Of a DNA stretch of 64,000 nt, positions 52,528 through 60,371 are shown in pieces. The notes under the pieces are model-generated. The model was not told the DNA's origin, ran no database searches, and worked only from the letters and a program-made list of their open reading frames with translations. This DNA comes from Sphaerisporangium sp. (GTDB taxonomy: Bacteria; Actinomycetota; Actinomycetes; Streptosporangiales; Streptosporangiaceae). Positions within the stretch are counted from its first letter, which is position 1. Each line of letters starts with the position of its first letter. Location: contig JAOPYI010000122.1 of assembly GCA_025964675.1 (NCBI GenBank), positions 94,992-158,991 on the forward strand. The letters are read 5' to 3'. Made by a program: the position numbers and the translations under genes.

Positions 52528-54333
52528 TTATGGCGAAACTGGTATCGGGCCGCCCGACGGGGTCGGTCCGGAGCTCGTGTGGCGCTTGCCCCGGAAGGGC
52601 GGCCTCGGTATGCCGACCGTCAGGAACGCCTCGGCCTGGAGCGCCGAGATGCCGATGCGCGGCAGGTCGCGCGCCGTGGGGTACACCAGGAACCTCGGCT
52701 CCCAGAACGGCCGGAACTTCGCGTTGAACTTGTACAGCGACTCGATCTGGAACCAGCGCGAGAGGAACACCAGGACGCCACGCCAGGCCCTGAGCACCGG
52801 GCCCGCGCCGAGCCGCTCGCCCCGGGCCAGCGCCGAGCGGAACATCGCGAAGTTCAGTGAGACCCTGGTCACACCCAAGGCGGGAGCGGCCTGGAGCGCC
52901 TTGACGATCAGCAGCTCGTTGAGCCCGGGGTCGGCGTCACGGTCGCGGCGCATCAGGTCGAGCGAGATGCCGCTCTCGCCCCAGGGCACGAAGTGAAGGA
53001 TCGCACGTATGTCGCCACCGGGCAGGACTCCGCCGTCCTCACCGGCCTTGTGCGCGGTGACGACGACGCAGTCGCCGTCGGCCGGGTCGCCGAAGCGGCC
53101 AAGGGCCATGGAGAAGCCGCGCTCGGTCTCGGTGCCACGCCAGGACTCCGTGGCGGTGCGGATCTGCTCCTTCTCCTCCTCGGTGAGGTCACGGACGCGC
53201 CTGACCAGGCACTTGTAGCCCGAACGCTCGGTGCGGTTGACCATCTGGCGGACGTTGCGCATGGCCCGTCCCTCGAGGGTGAAGTCGGCGACCTCGACGA
53301 TCGCCTCGTCGCCGATCTCGAGCGCGGACAGCCCCGCCTCGCGGGTCCAGATCTCGCCGCCGGCCTCGCTGCACCCGATGACGGCGGGGACCCAGGCATG
53401 CCGCCTGACCTCCTCCATGAAGCGTTTGATCGCTCCAGGCCACGCCTCCATGTCGCCGATGGGATCGCCGCTGGCGAGCATCACTCCCGCGACGACGCGG
53501 TAGGCGATCACGGCCTTGCCCGACGGTGAGAAGATCACGCTCTTGTCGCGCCGAAGTGCGAAGTAGCCCAGCGAGTCGAGCCCGCCGTGCCGGGCGAGCA
53601 GGTCCCGGACCCGCGTCTCGTCGTCGCCGCTGAGCGCGGCCACCGGTCTCTCCGGGCGCAGCGCGAGGTAGAGCGTCGTGATCGCGGTGAGCGCGCCGAG
53701 CCCGGCCAGTGAGTAATACACCAGGTCAGCGGTGCGGTCGAGAGAGTATTGGACCGGGCCCTCCATGCCGAAGAGCCCTAGGATCACATGCTGGAGCCGC
53801 TCGCCCAAGGAAGGATCGCCGACGATCATCCTGGGATGCGCACTGACGATCACCCACCCGATGGCGATGTCGAGGAGGCCGAGGGCGAGGAAGTTCCACA
53901 GGGCGCGCCAGCGTGATCGGGGGTCCGACAGGGCAAGGAACTCACGCCGGTTGATCAGGAGCACGATGAACAGCAGCAGGCTGATGACAGCGGTCGCGGA
54001 GTGCCGCCATCGCAGGCCCTCCACCAGGGCTCCCAGGGGCAGGAGGACCACCACGGCCCGCCAGGCCCGCGCCTTACGGCGTCGCAGCGCGTGGGCCAGC
54101 ATGACGAGCAGCACGCCGACCAGGATCGACGCCGCGGCGGCGAGTGTGCTGACCGTGCCCGGTAGGACGTCCGCGATGGCGCTGACGCGGCTCCGCCGGA
54201 AATGCGGCACCACGCCCCGGATGATGTCGAGAATTCCAATAATGAGCGCGGCGTATCCGGCGGCCGCCGGCACCCATGAGCGCGACGCCAGCATCCGCGA
54301 AAGGTGTGTCCGATCCTTCACGTCAGGACACAC
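52528..54333 (-). CDS. MprF-like phosphatidylglycerol aminoacyltransferase
   Basis: The 601-residue membrane protein has six or seven N-terminal helices (AGYAALIIGILDIIRGVVPH; LAAAASILVGVLLVMLAHAL), then a cytosolic DUF2156/LPG-synthase domain (DKSVIFSPSGKAVIAYRVVA, GVMLASGDPIGDMEAWPGAI, EAGLSALEIGDEAIVEVADF, RRDRDADPGLNELLIVKALQ). It should transfer an amino acid from tRNA to phosphatidylglycerol, modifying surface charge; which amino acid is unknown. The listed GTG start lacks a good ribosome site; GTG 54321 is an alternative. It diverges from a membrane-anchored esterase. Confidence 0.88.
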   Translation of the reverse strand: MCPDVKDRTHLSRMLASRSWVPAAAGYAALIIGILDIIRGVVPHFRRSRVSAIADVLPGTVSTLAAAASILVGVLLVMLAHALRRRKARAWRAVVVLLPLGALVEGLRWRHSATAVISLLLFIVLLINRREFLALSDPRSRWRALWNFLALGLLDIAIGWVIVSAHPRMIVGDPSLGERLQHVILGLFGMEGPVQYSLDRTADLVYYSLAGLGALTAITTLYLALRPERPVAALSGDDETRVRDLLARHGGLDSLGYFALRRDKSVIFSPSGKAVIAYRVVAGVMLASGDPIGDMEAWPGAIKRFMEEVRRHAWVPAVIGCSEAGGEIWTREAGLSALEIGDEAIVEVADFTLEGRAMRNVRQMVNRTERSGYKCLVRRVRDLTEEEKEQIRTATESWRGTETERGFSMALGRFGDPADGDCVVVTAHKAGEDGGVLPGGDIRAILHFVPWGESGISLDLMRRDRDADPGLNELLIVKALQAAPALGVTRVSLNFAMFRSALARGERLGAGPVLRAWRGVLVFLSRWFQIESLYKFNAKFRPFWEPRFLVYPTARDLPRIGISALQAEAFLTVGIPRPPFRGKRHTSSGPTPSGGPIPVSP

Positions 54334-54469
54334 TAGAGGTTGAGGTCCGTGCGTCGGACATCTGTGAGGTGATACATCCTTACCCTGGCCTTATATCGAT
54401 TGAGTAACTTTTGCTGGGCACTACCCTAAAAGACGCTGGGAGTGGGACCAAGACCGGGGGAGAGTTAGA
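54334..54469. promoter_or_regulatory. Divergent promoter region, MprF-like gene / esterase
   Basis: This 136-bp A/T-enriched region separates the two membrane-lipid genes, so they may share control. No symmetrical operator is clear. Confidence 0.45.
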
Positions 54470-55657
54470 TTGGGACTCACAGCAACAAAGCTGGAGCTTC
54501 TGGTGGGGTTGCTCGCAGTGGCGGGCCTAATCGCGTCCGTGTGGTGGATATGGCCACGGCTGAGCGCGCGCACCCTGCCGGCGATTCTCGGGCGCGTGGG
54601 GGTGCTCCTGGGAAACCAGGTGCTGACGCTGCTGGCGCTCGCGCTCGTCATGAACAACTATTTCGGTTTCTACGGCAGTTGGGGTGATCTTCTCGGCACC
54701 GACGGCACCGTCGCGGCGCCCATCGTCGCCGATGAGGGCAACATCGCCCCCGGCACGCGGCCGTCGACGGGGGTCCAGGTCATCAGCAGCGCGCGGGTGC
54801 CGCTGATCTCGACGAAGAAGGGCCACTCGGGGGGCAAGCTGGAGCAGGTGGTCATCTCGGGGGCCACCTCCAGGCTGAGCTCCCCGGCGTTCGTCTACCT
54901 GCCCCCGCAGTACTTCGACAAGAAGTTCGCCAACACGCGCTTCCCGGCGATCGTGGCGCTGACCGGCTACCCCGGCGACGCCCGCAACCTCATCACCCGG
55001 ATGAACATCCCGACCGTCGCCGCCAAGGCGATCGACCGCAACGAGATGGTGCCCTCGGTCCTGGTGCTCATGCGCCCGACCGTCGCGCCGCCCCGCGACA
55101 CCGAGTGCATGGACGTGCCCGGCGGCCCCCAGGTCGAGACGTACTTCACCAAGGACCTCCGCGAGTCGATGGCCGGCGCGTTCCGCGTCGGGACCGAGGC
55201 CGCCAACTGGGGCATCCTCGGCGGATCTACCGGCGGCTACTGCGCGCTGAAGCTGAGCATGCGCCACCCGGAGGCCTTCTCCGCGGCGGTCTCCCTGTCC
55301 GGCTACTTCAAGTCGCCGATCGACGCCACGACCGGCGACCTGTTCGCCGGCAGCCGCAAGCTCCAGAACGAGAACGACCTGATGTGGCGTCTCGCCAACA
55401 TGCCCCACCCGCCGATCTCCGTTCTGGTGACCAGCAGCATGAAGGGCGAGTCCAACTACAAGACGACACTGGCGTTCCTCCGTGCCGTGAAGTCCCCGAT
55501 GCAGGCGTCCTCGCTGATCCTGCCGAGCGGCGGCCACAACTTCAACACATGGAACCGCGAGCTTCCCCAGGCCCTGCCCTGGCTGGCACAGCAGCTCCAC
55601 GTGCCGACCGGCCCGCCCGCCGCCAACCCCAGCCCAGGGGCGACGCCGGCATCCTGA
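54470..55657 (+). CDS. Membrane-anchored alpha/beta-hydrolase esterase
   Basis: The 395-residue protein starts with TTG (GGGGGAGAG site). Two N-terminal helices (LLVGLLAVAGLIASVWWIWP; VLLGNQVLTLLALALVMNNY) are followed by an extracytoplasmic esterase-D/antigen-85-type hydrolase: RFPAIVALTGYPGDARNLIT, the nucleophile elbow GGSTGGYCALKLSMRHPEAF, and a late SGGHNFNTWNRELPQALPWL with the catalytic histidine. Divergence from an aminoacyl-PG synthase raises the possibility that it hydrolyses the aminoacyl lipid; a mycolyltransferase-like or generic esterase role is the alternative. Confidence 0.88.
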   Translation: MGLTATKLELLVGLLAVAGLIASVWWIWPRLSARTLPAILGRVGVLLGNQVLTLLALALVMNNYFGFYGSWGDLLGTDGTVAAPIVADEGNIAPGTRPSTGVQVISSARVPLISTKKGHSGGKLEQVVISGATSRLSSPAFVYLPPQYFDKKFANTRFPAIVALTGYPGDARNLITRMNIPTVAAKAIDRNEMVPSVLVLMRPTVAPPRDTECMDVPGGPQVETYFTKDLRESMAGAFRVGTEAANWGILGGSTGGYCALKLSMRHPEAFSAAVSLSGYFKSPIDATTGDLFAGSRKLQNENDLMWRLANMPHPPISVLVTSSMKGESNYKTTLAFLRAVKSPMQASSLILPSGGHNFNTWNRELPQALPWLAQQLHVPTGPPAANPSPGATPAS

Positions 55658-55680
55658 CTCGGGGCTCGGCGCACTTCACC

Positions 55681-55709
55681 CGGGGGCGGCGGCGAACGCG
55701 CCGCCCCCG
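55681..55709. terminator. Terminator hairpin
   Basis: An 11-bp GC stem, CGGGGGCGGCG / CGCCGCCCCCG, with a 7-nt loop, lies between the convergent esterase and thioesterase genes. Confidence 0.88.
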
Positions 55710-55717
55710 CCCGCGTG

Positions 55718-56377
55718 TCAGGCGTTGACGGAGCTCAGATCGGCTCCGGGGCCGTCCATCCACTGGACGGGGACGATGAACAGGCCCGTGGCCTCGACCA
55801 GGGCCGTGCCGTCCAGCGATGCGATCATGCCGTCGACCCAGGTCTTGCGCCCTTCGCTGCGGGAGACGGTCGCGGAGGCCACCAGCGGCTCGTCGTACGG
55901 GACGGGCCGCCGGTACCTGATGCTCAGCGTGCCCGTCACGCCCGCCTTGCCGGACGCCGCGACCGCGTCCCCCAGCAGGTGATCGAGGATCATGGCGCTC
56001 ACGCCGCCGTGCACGGAGGCCGGCGGGCCCACGTGGGTGGGGCGGAAGGTCACCTCGGCCCTGGAGCCGCCTTCGGCGGTCCTGTGGATGACCAGGGGAA
56101 GCGCGTGCGGGTTGCACTCGCCCGTGACGGCGTTGCCCAGGTGCCGGAACCGGCCGTCGGGCCCGAACTCGTGCGGTAGCGGGGCCGCCCTCCGGGTGGC
56201 GGTCAGCCGCTCGGTCAGAGACACCAGATCGGCGGTCACGGCCGTCAGCTCGTCCTCGGGCACGTCCGTCAGCACGACCGCGTCGGCGAGGTCCCTGACC
56301 TGCTGGGCGAGTACGGCGAGCGACGCGAGACGGGCCTCGTCATCTGACTCCTGAGGCGTCTCGAGATCGGGCATCAT
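55718..56377 (-). CDS. PaaI-family acyl-CoA thioesterase
   Basis: The 219-residue hot-dog-fold protein has an N-terminal helical region (about 1-75), then GRFRHLGNAVTGECNPHALP, the catalytic loop GPPASVHGGVSAMILDHLLG, GVTGTLSIRYRRPVPYDEPL and ALVEATGLFIVPV. It should cleave acyl- or aryl-CoA esters. Upstream lies a perfect KstR-type operator (TAGAACAAGTTCTA), pointing to steroid or lipid catabolism. The ATG has no strong ribosome site; the second Met is an alternative. Confidence 0.9.
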   Translation of the reverse strand: MMPDLETPQESDDEARLASLAVLAQQVRDLADAVVLTDVPEDELTAVTADLVSLTERLTATRRAAPLPHEFGPDGRFRHLGNAVTGECNPHALPLVIHRTAEGGSRAEVTFRPTHVGPPASVHGGVSAMILDHLLGDAVAASGKAGVTGTLSIRYRRPVPYDEPLVASATVSRSEGRKTWVDGMIASLDGTALVEATGLFIVPVQWMDGPGADLSSVNA

Positions 56378-56388
56378 GCAGCCGATTC

Positions 56389-56402
56389 TAGAACAAGTTC
56401 TA
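56389..56402. promoter_or_regulatory. Perfect KstR-type operator
   Basis: TAGAACAAGTTCTA is a palindrome with 6-bp arms and matches the KstR consensus TnnAACnnGTTnnA at every fixed base. It lies 12 bp upstream of the thioesterase ATG. KstR represses the upper cholesterol-degradation regulon in mycobacteria and relatives. Confidence 0.82.
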
Positions 56403-56664
56403 CCGAACGGCGTTCACTCTTGACCGTTTTGTTCATGTTTGAGTAAAGGAATCCCATTCGAGGAATCATACGCCGAGAGGCCGTACGGGCGCGAAAACCC
56501 CGTGGAACAAGGGGTTTCCGGCGCGCGGCTGATGTGGAGACAGGCGGCATAGGTCAACTTGGCACCCTTTTGACCTGGGCTTTTCCTGGCTAACGTCCTG
56601 CTCCACAGAAGCCCTGACGTGCCCCAGCGTCAGTCGTACAACCTGGAAGGATCCCTCACTTCCT
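56403..56664. other. 5' region of the CHAP gene with hairpins
   Basis: A stem AAACCCC / GGGGTTT lies near 56494-56518, and TGACG / CGTCA pair at about 56615-56632. The region lacks the conserved core of a ydaO c-di-AMP riboswitch. The ribosome site GGAAGGA is 13 nt from the ATG, unusually far. Confidence 0.4.
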
Positions 56665-57435
56665 ATGTCACCGGAACTTCAGAAGATCATTCATTTGCTC
56701 CAGTCCCAGGTCGGTTACAGCGAGCAGGGTGGCGGCTACACCAAGTTCGGAGATTGGTACGGCAACAACGTAGAGTTCGACTCTGACTACTCGGCACAGC
56801 CCTGGTGCGACATGTTCCTGTCCTGGGCCGCTCACAAGCTCGGCTATCAGAAGTGGTTCGGCGAGTTCGCGTACACCGTCGACCACGCCAAGTGGTTCAT
56901 CAGCCACGACGCCTGGGGCACCACCCCCAAGCCCGGCGCCGTGGTGTTCTTCGACTGGGGAGGCTCCGGCGTCGTCGACAACATCGACCATGTCGGCCTG
57001 GTGACCTCCGTCGACGGCAGCACGATGCACACCATCGAGGGCAACGTCGACGGCGCTTACGTCAGGGAGAAGGTCAGGGACCAGAGCTCTGTCGTCGGCT
57101 ACGGCTACCCCGACAAGATCAAGACCAAGATGGCCGCCGAGGGCTCCTTGTCGGGGACCGCGTCCATCACCCTCCCCGGCGCCCTCGCACTCCCCCACGC
57201 CCCCTCCATCACCCTCGCGGCCGCGGAGTCGGCGCTGCCCGCCGCCGGTGTCCCCCAGCAGCCCGATCTCGGCGCCGGCGCCCTGGTGATTCCCCTGCTG
57301 ATCGCCGTCCTGCTATTGATCGCGTACATCAAGGTCAAGCACACCTCCGTACGCCAGGCACTCGTCGCAGCCGTCCTTGACCGGCGCCGTGACCACTCGC
57401 GGCGGCTCGCGAACCGGGTCAGTTCCGGCCGGTAA
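56665..57435 (+). CDS. CHAP-domain peptidoglycan hydrolase with C-terminal TM helix
   Basis: The 256-residue protein opens directly with the CHAP amidase/endopeptidase domain: the catalytic cysteine in SAQPWCDMFLSWAAHKLGYQ and histidine in NIDHVGLVTSVDGSTMHTIE. There is no N-terminal signal peptide. A Pro/Ala linker leads to one helix near the end (GALVIPLLIAVLLLIAYIKV) and a basic tail, so it looks C-tail-anchored or exported in an unusual way. The enzyme should cut cell-wall peptide. It overlaps the convergent MMPL gene by 17 bp. Confidence 0.88.
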   Translation: MSPELQKIIHLLQSQVGYSEQGGGYTKFGDWYGNNVEFDSDYSAQPWCDMFLSWAAHKLGYQKWFGEFAYTVDHAKWFISHDAWGTTPKPGAVVFFDWGGSGVVDNIDHVGLVTSVDGSTMHTIEGNVDGAYVREKVRDQSSVVGYGYPDKIKTKMAAEGSLSGTASITLPGALALPHAPSITLAAAESALPAAGVPQQPDLGAGALVIPLLIAVLLLIAYIKVKHTSVRQALVAAVLDRRRDHSRRLANRVSSGR

Positions 57436-59665
57436 TGACCAGCTCCTTGTCGGGGCCGGGCCTCGCGGGCTCCTCGTCGGTGTGGTCGGCGACGGACAGG
57501 TTGGGCAGGATCCGCTCGAGCCATGCCGGGCACCACCAGTTGAGGCGGCCGAGGAGCACCATCGTGGCCGGGACGAGCAGCCCGCGGATGACGGTGGCGT
57601 CCACGGCGATGGCCACCGCGAGGCCCACGCCGAAGACCTTGACCAGCGGGTCGGGGTAGGCGATGAACGCGACGAACACCACCACCATGATCAGAGCGGC
57701 GGAAGTGATCACCCTGCCGGTCGCCCCCAGCCCCTCGGCCACCGCCCGCCGGTTGTCGCCGGAGCGCAGGTACGCCTGGCGTACCGAGGTCAGCAGGAAG
57801 ACCTCGTAGTCCATGGACAGCCCGAACAGCACGGCGAACAGCATGAGCGGGACGTAGGAGTCGATCGGCACGGTGAAGAACAGCGTCGCCAGGTACGACC
57901 CGTTCATCGACACGGGCGGGTGCATGCCGACCAGGCGGCTGCCGAGCCCGTACGAGAAGAAGATGGCCAGCGCGCCGAACGCCGCGCCCAGCGAGATGAG
58001 GTTCATCAGCGCCGCCTTCATGGCGACCAGCGGCGCGCGGAAGGCGATCAGCAGGAGCAGGGCGCTGAGCAGCACGACGACGGCGATGACCAACGGGGTG
58101 CGCTGGGCGATGCGGTCGCCCGCGTCTGTCATGCCCGCGACCTCGCCGCCCACGTGCAGCCGTACGCCCGGCACGTGCAGGCCGCGGACCGCGCGGACGA
58201 CACCGGCCGCCCGGGGGTCGCTCGGAGCGTACTCGGGCAGGACCTGGAACAGCACGGAAGTCCCCGAGACGTTGATCTTCGCCGCCGCCACGTACGCGAC
58301 GCCGGGGACATACCCCAGCCGGTTCTTCAGATCTTTCACCACGGGAGCGGGCGGGTCGCCATTGCCGACCTTGGTGTCCAGCTCGCCGACCACGATGAGC
58401 GCGCCGTTGCTCCCCGGACCGAACCCGGTATCCATGAGCTCGTACGCCCGCCTGGCCGCCGTCCCCCGGTCGGCGTACCCGTCGTCGGTGGGGCCGAGCC
58501 GGAGCGCGAGGGCCGGGGCGGCGAGGGCGCCGAGCAGGATCACCGCCACCAGGAGCACCCGCCACGGGCGACCGGCGACCCAGGTGCCGAGCCCCGCCCA
58601 GCCGTTCCCTGAGGCATGCGCCCGGCCGCGCCGTGGCCCGACGAACGGCAGGCGCAGCGCGTTGACGCGGTGGCCGAGGATGCCGAGCAGCGCGGGCACC
58701 AAGGTGAGCGAGGTGAGCACCGCGCACACCACCGAGATGCCGGTGATCCACCCGAGCGTGCGTAGCATGGGGAAGCCCGCGAGCATCAGCGCGGTCAGCG
58801 CGATGACGACGGTGCCCCCGGCGAACAGCACGGCCCCGCCCGCCCCCGCGGCCGTACGGCGGACGGACTCGTGCACCGGGACACCGTCGGCGAGGAGCTT
58901 GCGGTACCTGGAGAGCAGGAACAGCGCGTAGTCGATGCCGACGCCGAGCCCGATCATGGACGCCATGACCGACGCCTGCTTGGGCACGTCCATGACATGA
59001 CCGAGCAGGCCGATCACGCCGAGACCGACGCCGAGGCTGATGATCGCGGTGAAGATGGGCACCAGCGCGGCGACCAGCGTGCCGAACGCCAGGAGCAGCA
59101 CCAGCAGGGCACACCCGACGCCGATGATCTCGCTGGTCCCGGTCTTGATCTCCTTGTCCGCGGCGGTCGCGTTGTCCGCAGGGACGGCCTCGATGCCGGC
59201 GGCACGTACCGGCTGCGCCGCCTCGGAGATCTGCCGTGAGGTCTCCGCCAGCTTGCCCGGATCCTGGCCGGAGAGCCGCACGGTGATGACGCCGATCGAC
59301 AGGTTGGAGGAGACGCCGCCCACGCGGTACGGCGTGTCCACCCGCACGACGTGCGGGACCTTGCGGACCTCCACCATGGCCTTCTCGACCGCGCGCCGGC
59401 GTTCGGCGGTCAGCAGCGTCCCGTCCTTGGAGTACAGGACGATCTGGACGGTGCCGCCGGCGTCGTAGCCCGGGCCGAAGCCGGCGCGCATGAGGTCGTG
59501 GGCGCGCTGGGCGTCCGTACCGGGAATGGAGGCGTTGCTGTTGACGGGGCGCCCGAACACCAGCGTGCCGGCCGTGAGCCCTCCCGCGAGGATGATCCAG
59601 GCCACGAGCACGACGCGGCCGTGCCGCGCGCACCAACCACCCAATCGACCGAGCAAGCTAGCCAT
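57419..59665 (-). CDS. MMPL/RND-family transporter
   Basis: The 748-residue membrane protein has 12 predicted helices and two large extracytoplasmic loops, as in mycobacterial MmpL. It starts WCARHGRVVLVAWIILAGGL, then GLGVGIDYALFLLSRYRKLL in the first SSD-like block, and FGLSMDYEVFLLTSVRQAYL with FIAYPDPLVKVFGVGLAVAI in the second. The paired Asp-Tyr (DYALFL, DYEVFL) provide the proton relay. Cargo is unknown; drug or lipid export fits. It diverges from a TetR gene and probably is its target. Confidence 0.93.
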   Translation of the reverse strand: MASLLGRLGGWCARHGRVVLVAWIILAGGLTAGTLVFGRPVNSNASIPGTDAQRAHDLMRAGFGPGYDAGGTVQIVLYSKDGTLLTAERRRAVEKAMVEVRKVPHVVRVDTPYRVGGVSSNLSIGVITVRLSGQDPGKLAETSRQISEAAQPVRAAGIEAVPADNATAADKEIKTGTSEIIGVGCALLVLLLAFGTLVAALVPIFTAIISLGVGLGVIGLLGHVMDVPKQASVMASMIGLGVGIDYALFLLSRYRKLLADGVPVHESVRRTAAGAGGAVLFAGGTVVIALTALMLAGFPMLRTLGWITGISVVCAVLTSLTLVPALLGILGHRVNALRLPFVGPRRGRAHASGNGWAGLGTWVAGRPWRVLLVAVILLGALAAPALALRLGPTDDGYADRGTAARRAYELMDTGFGPGSNGALIVVGELDTKVGNGDPPAPVVKDLKNRLGYVPGVAYVAAAKINVSGTSVLFQVLPEYAPSDPRAAGVVRAVRGLHVPGVRLHVGGEVAGMTDAGDRIAQRTPLVIAVVVLLSALLLLIAFRAPLVAMKAALMNLISLGAAFGALAIFFSYGLGSRLVGMHPPVSMNGSYLATLFFTVPIDSYVPLMLFAVLFGLSMDYEVFLLTSVRQAYLRSGDNRRAVAEGLGATGRVITSAALIMVVVFVAFIAYPDPLVKVFGVGLAVAIAVDATVIRGLLVPATMVLLGRLNWWCPAWLERILPNLSVADHTDEEPARPGPDKELVITGRN

Positions 59666-59717
59666 CGGTGACCGTCCCAGACACTATTGGGGAAATGGGA
59701 AACTTGTGTGAAACATC

Positions 59718-59739
59718 GTTCTGTACGGCCGTGCAGGAC
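59718..59739. promoter_or_regulatory. TetR operator in MMPL/TetR region
   Basis: The sequence CTGTACGGCCGTGCAG (59721-59736) is a near-perfect palindrome with one mismatched pair, extending outward imperfectly to 59718-59739. It sits between the MMPL and TetR starts, as expected of an autoregulatory site. Confidence 0.6.
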
Positions 59740-59801
59740 GTCCGTTAATGAGCTTAGGCGCGAACATCCTGAAACGCTCGACCGCGCTGAGAAGTGAGAC
59801 C

Positions 59802-60368
59802 ATGACCACATTCGACCGTGGCACTGACACCCGTAGCCGCATCCTCGCCGCCGCACGCCAGCTCTTCGCCGAGCGAGGCTACGCCGCCACATCCCTCGCC
59901 GACATCGCCGCCCGGGTCGGCCTGACCAAGACGGCGGTGGCCTACCACTTCCACCCGAAGGACCGGCTGGCCGCCGAGCTGATCGCACCGGCGGCCGACG
60001 ACCTCCTCACCATGCTCGGCGCCGACCACGGCGCCGACCCCCGGCTCTTCATCGAGCCCCTGACGGAGTTCGTGGTGACCCACCGGGCCGTCATCGGGCT
60101 GCTCATGGAAGACATCGGCGGAGCCGACGAAGCCCCTCCAGGGTCCCCTGGAGAAACGATCCGGGCCTTTCGCGATGAAATCTACGCCAGGCTCGCCGGA
60201 CCGTCCCCCGGCGACGCCGCCCGCGTGCGGGCCTGGGCGGTCATGGGCTCCCTGCAGCTCGCCCTGGTGAAGACCATGGACCTGCCGCAGGAGACGGTAC
60301 GAGGGCTGCTGCTCACCGCCGCGCTCGCCGTCCACGACTCGGCTCTGGCCGGCGACCAGGGACGGTGA
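59802..60368 (+). CDS. TetR-family repressor, likely controlling MMPL
   Basis: From ATG 59802 the protein (188 residues) has the TetR HTH SRILAAARQLFAERGYAATS / LADIAARVGLTKTAVAYHFH and a helical ligand domain with VTHRAVIGLLMEDIGGADEA. An upstream ATG (59748) lacks a ribosome site. Divergence from MMPL with a shared palindrome indicates transporter control. The LuxR gene begins 3 bp downstream, so it is cotranscribed. Confidence 0.9.
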   Translation: MTTFDRGTDTRSRILAAARQLFAERGYAATSLADIAARVGLTKTAVAYHFHPKDRLAAELIAPAADDLLTMLGADHGADPRLFIEPLTEFVVTHRAVIGLLMEDIGGADEAPPGSPGETIRAFRDEIYARLAGPSPGDAARVRAWAVMGSLQLALVKTMDLPQETVRGLLLTAALAVHDSALAGDQGR

Positions 60369-60371
60369 CGG

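Noticed and set aside
56403..56664. Possible ydaO (c-di-AMP) riboswitch upstream of the CHAP hydrolase
   Set aside because: Cell-wall hydrolase context fits, but the conserved pseudo-symmetric core sequences are absent; only simple hairpins are seen.
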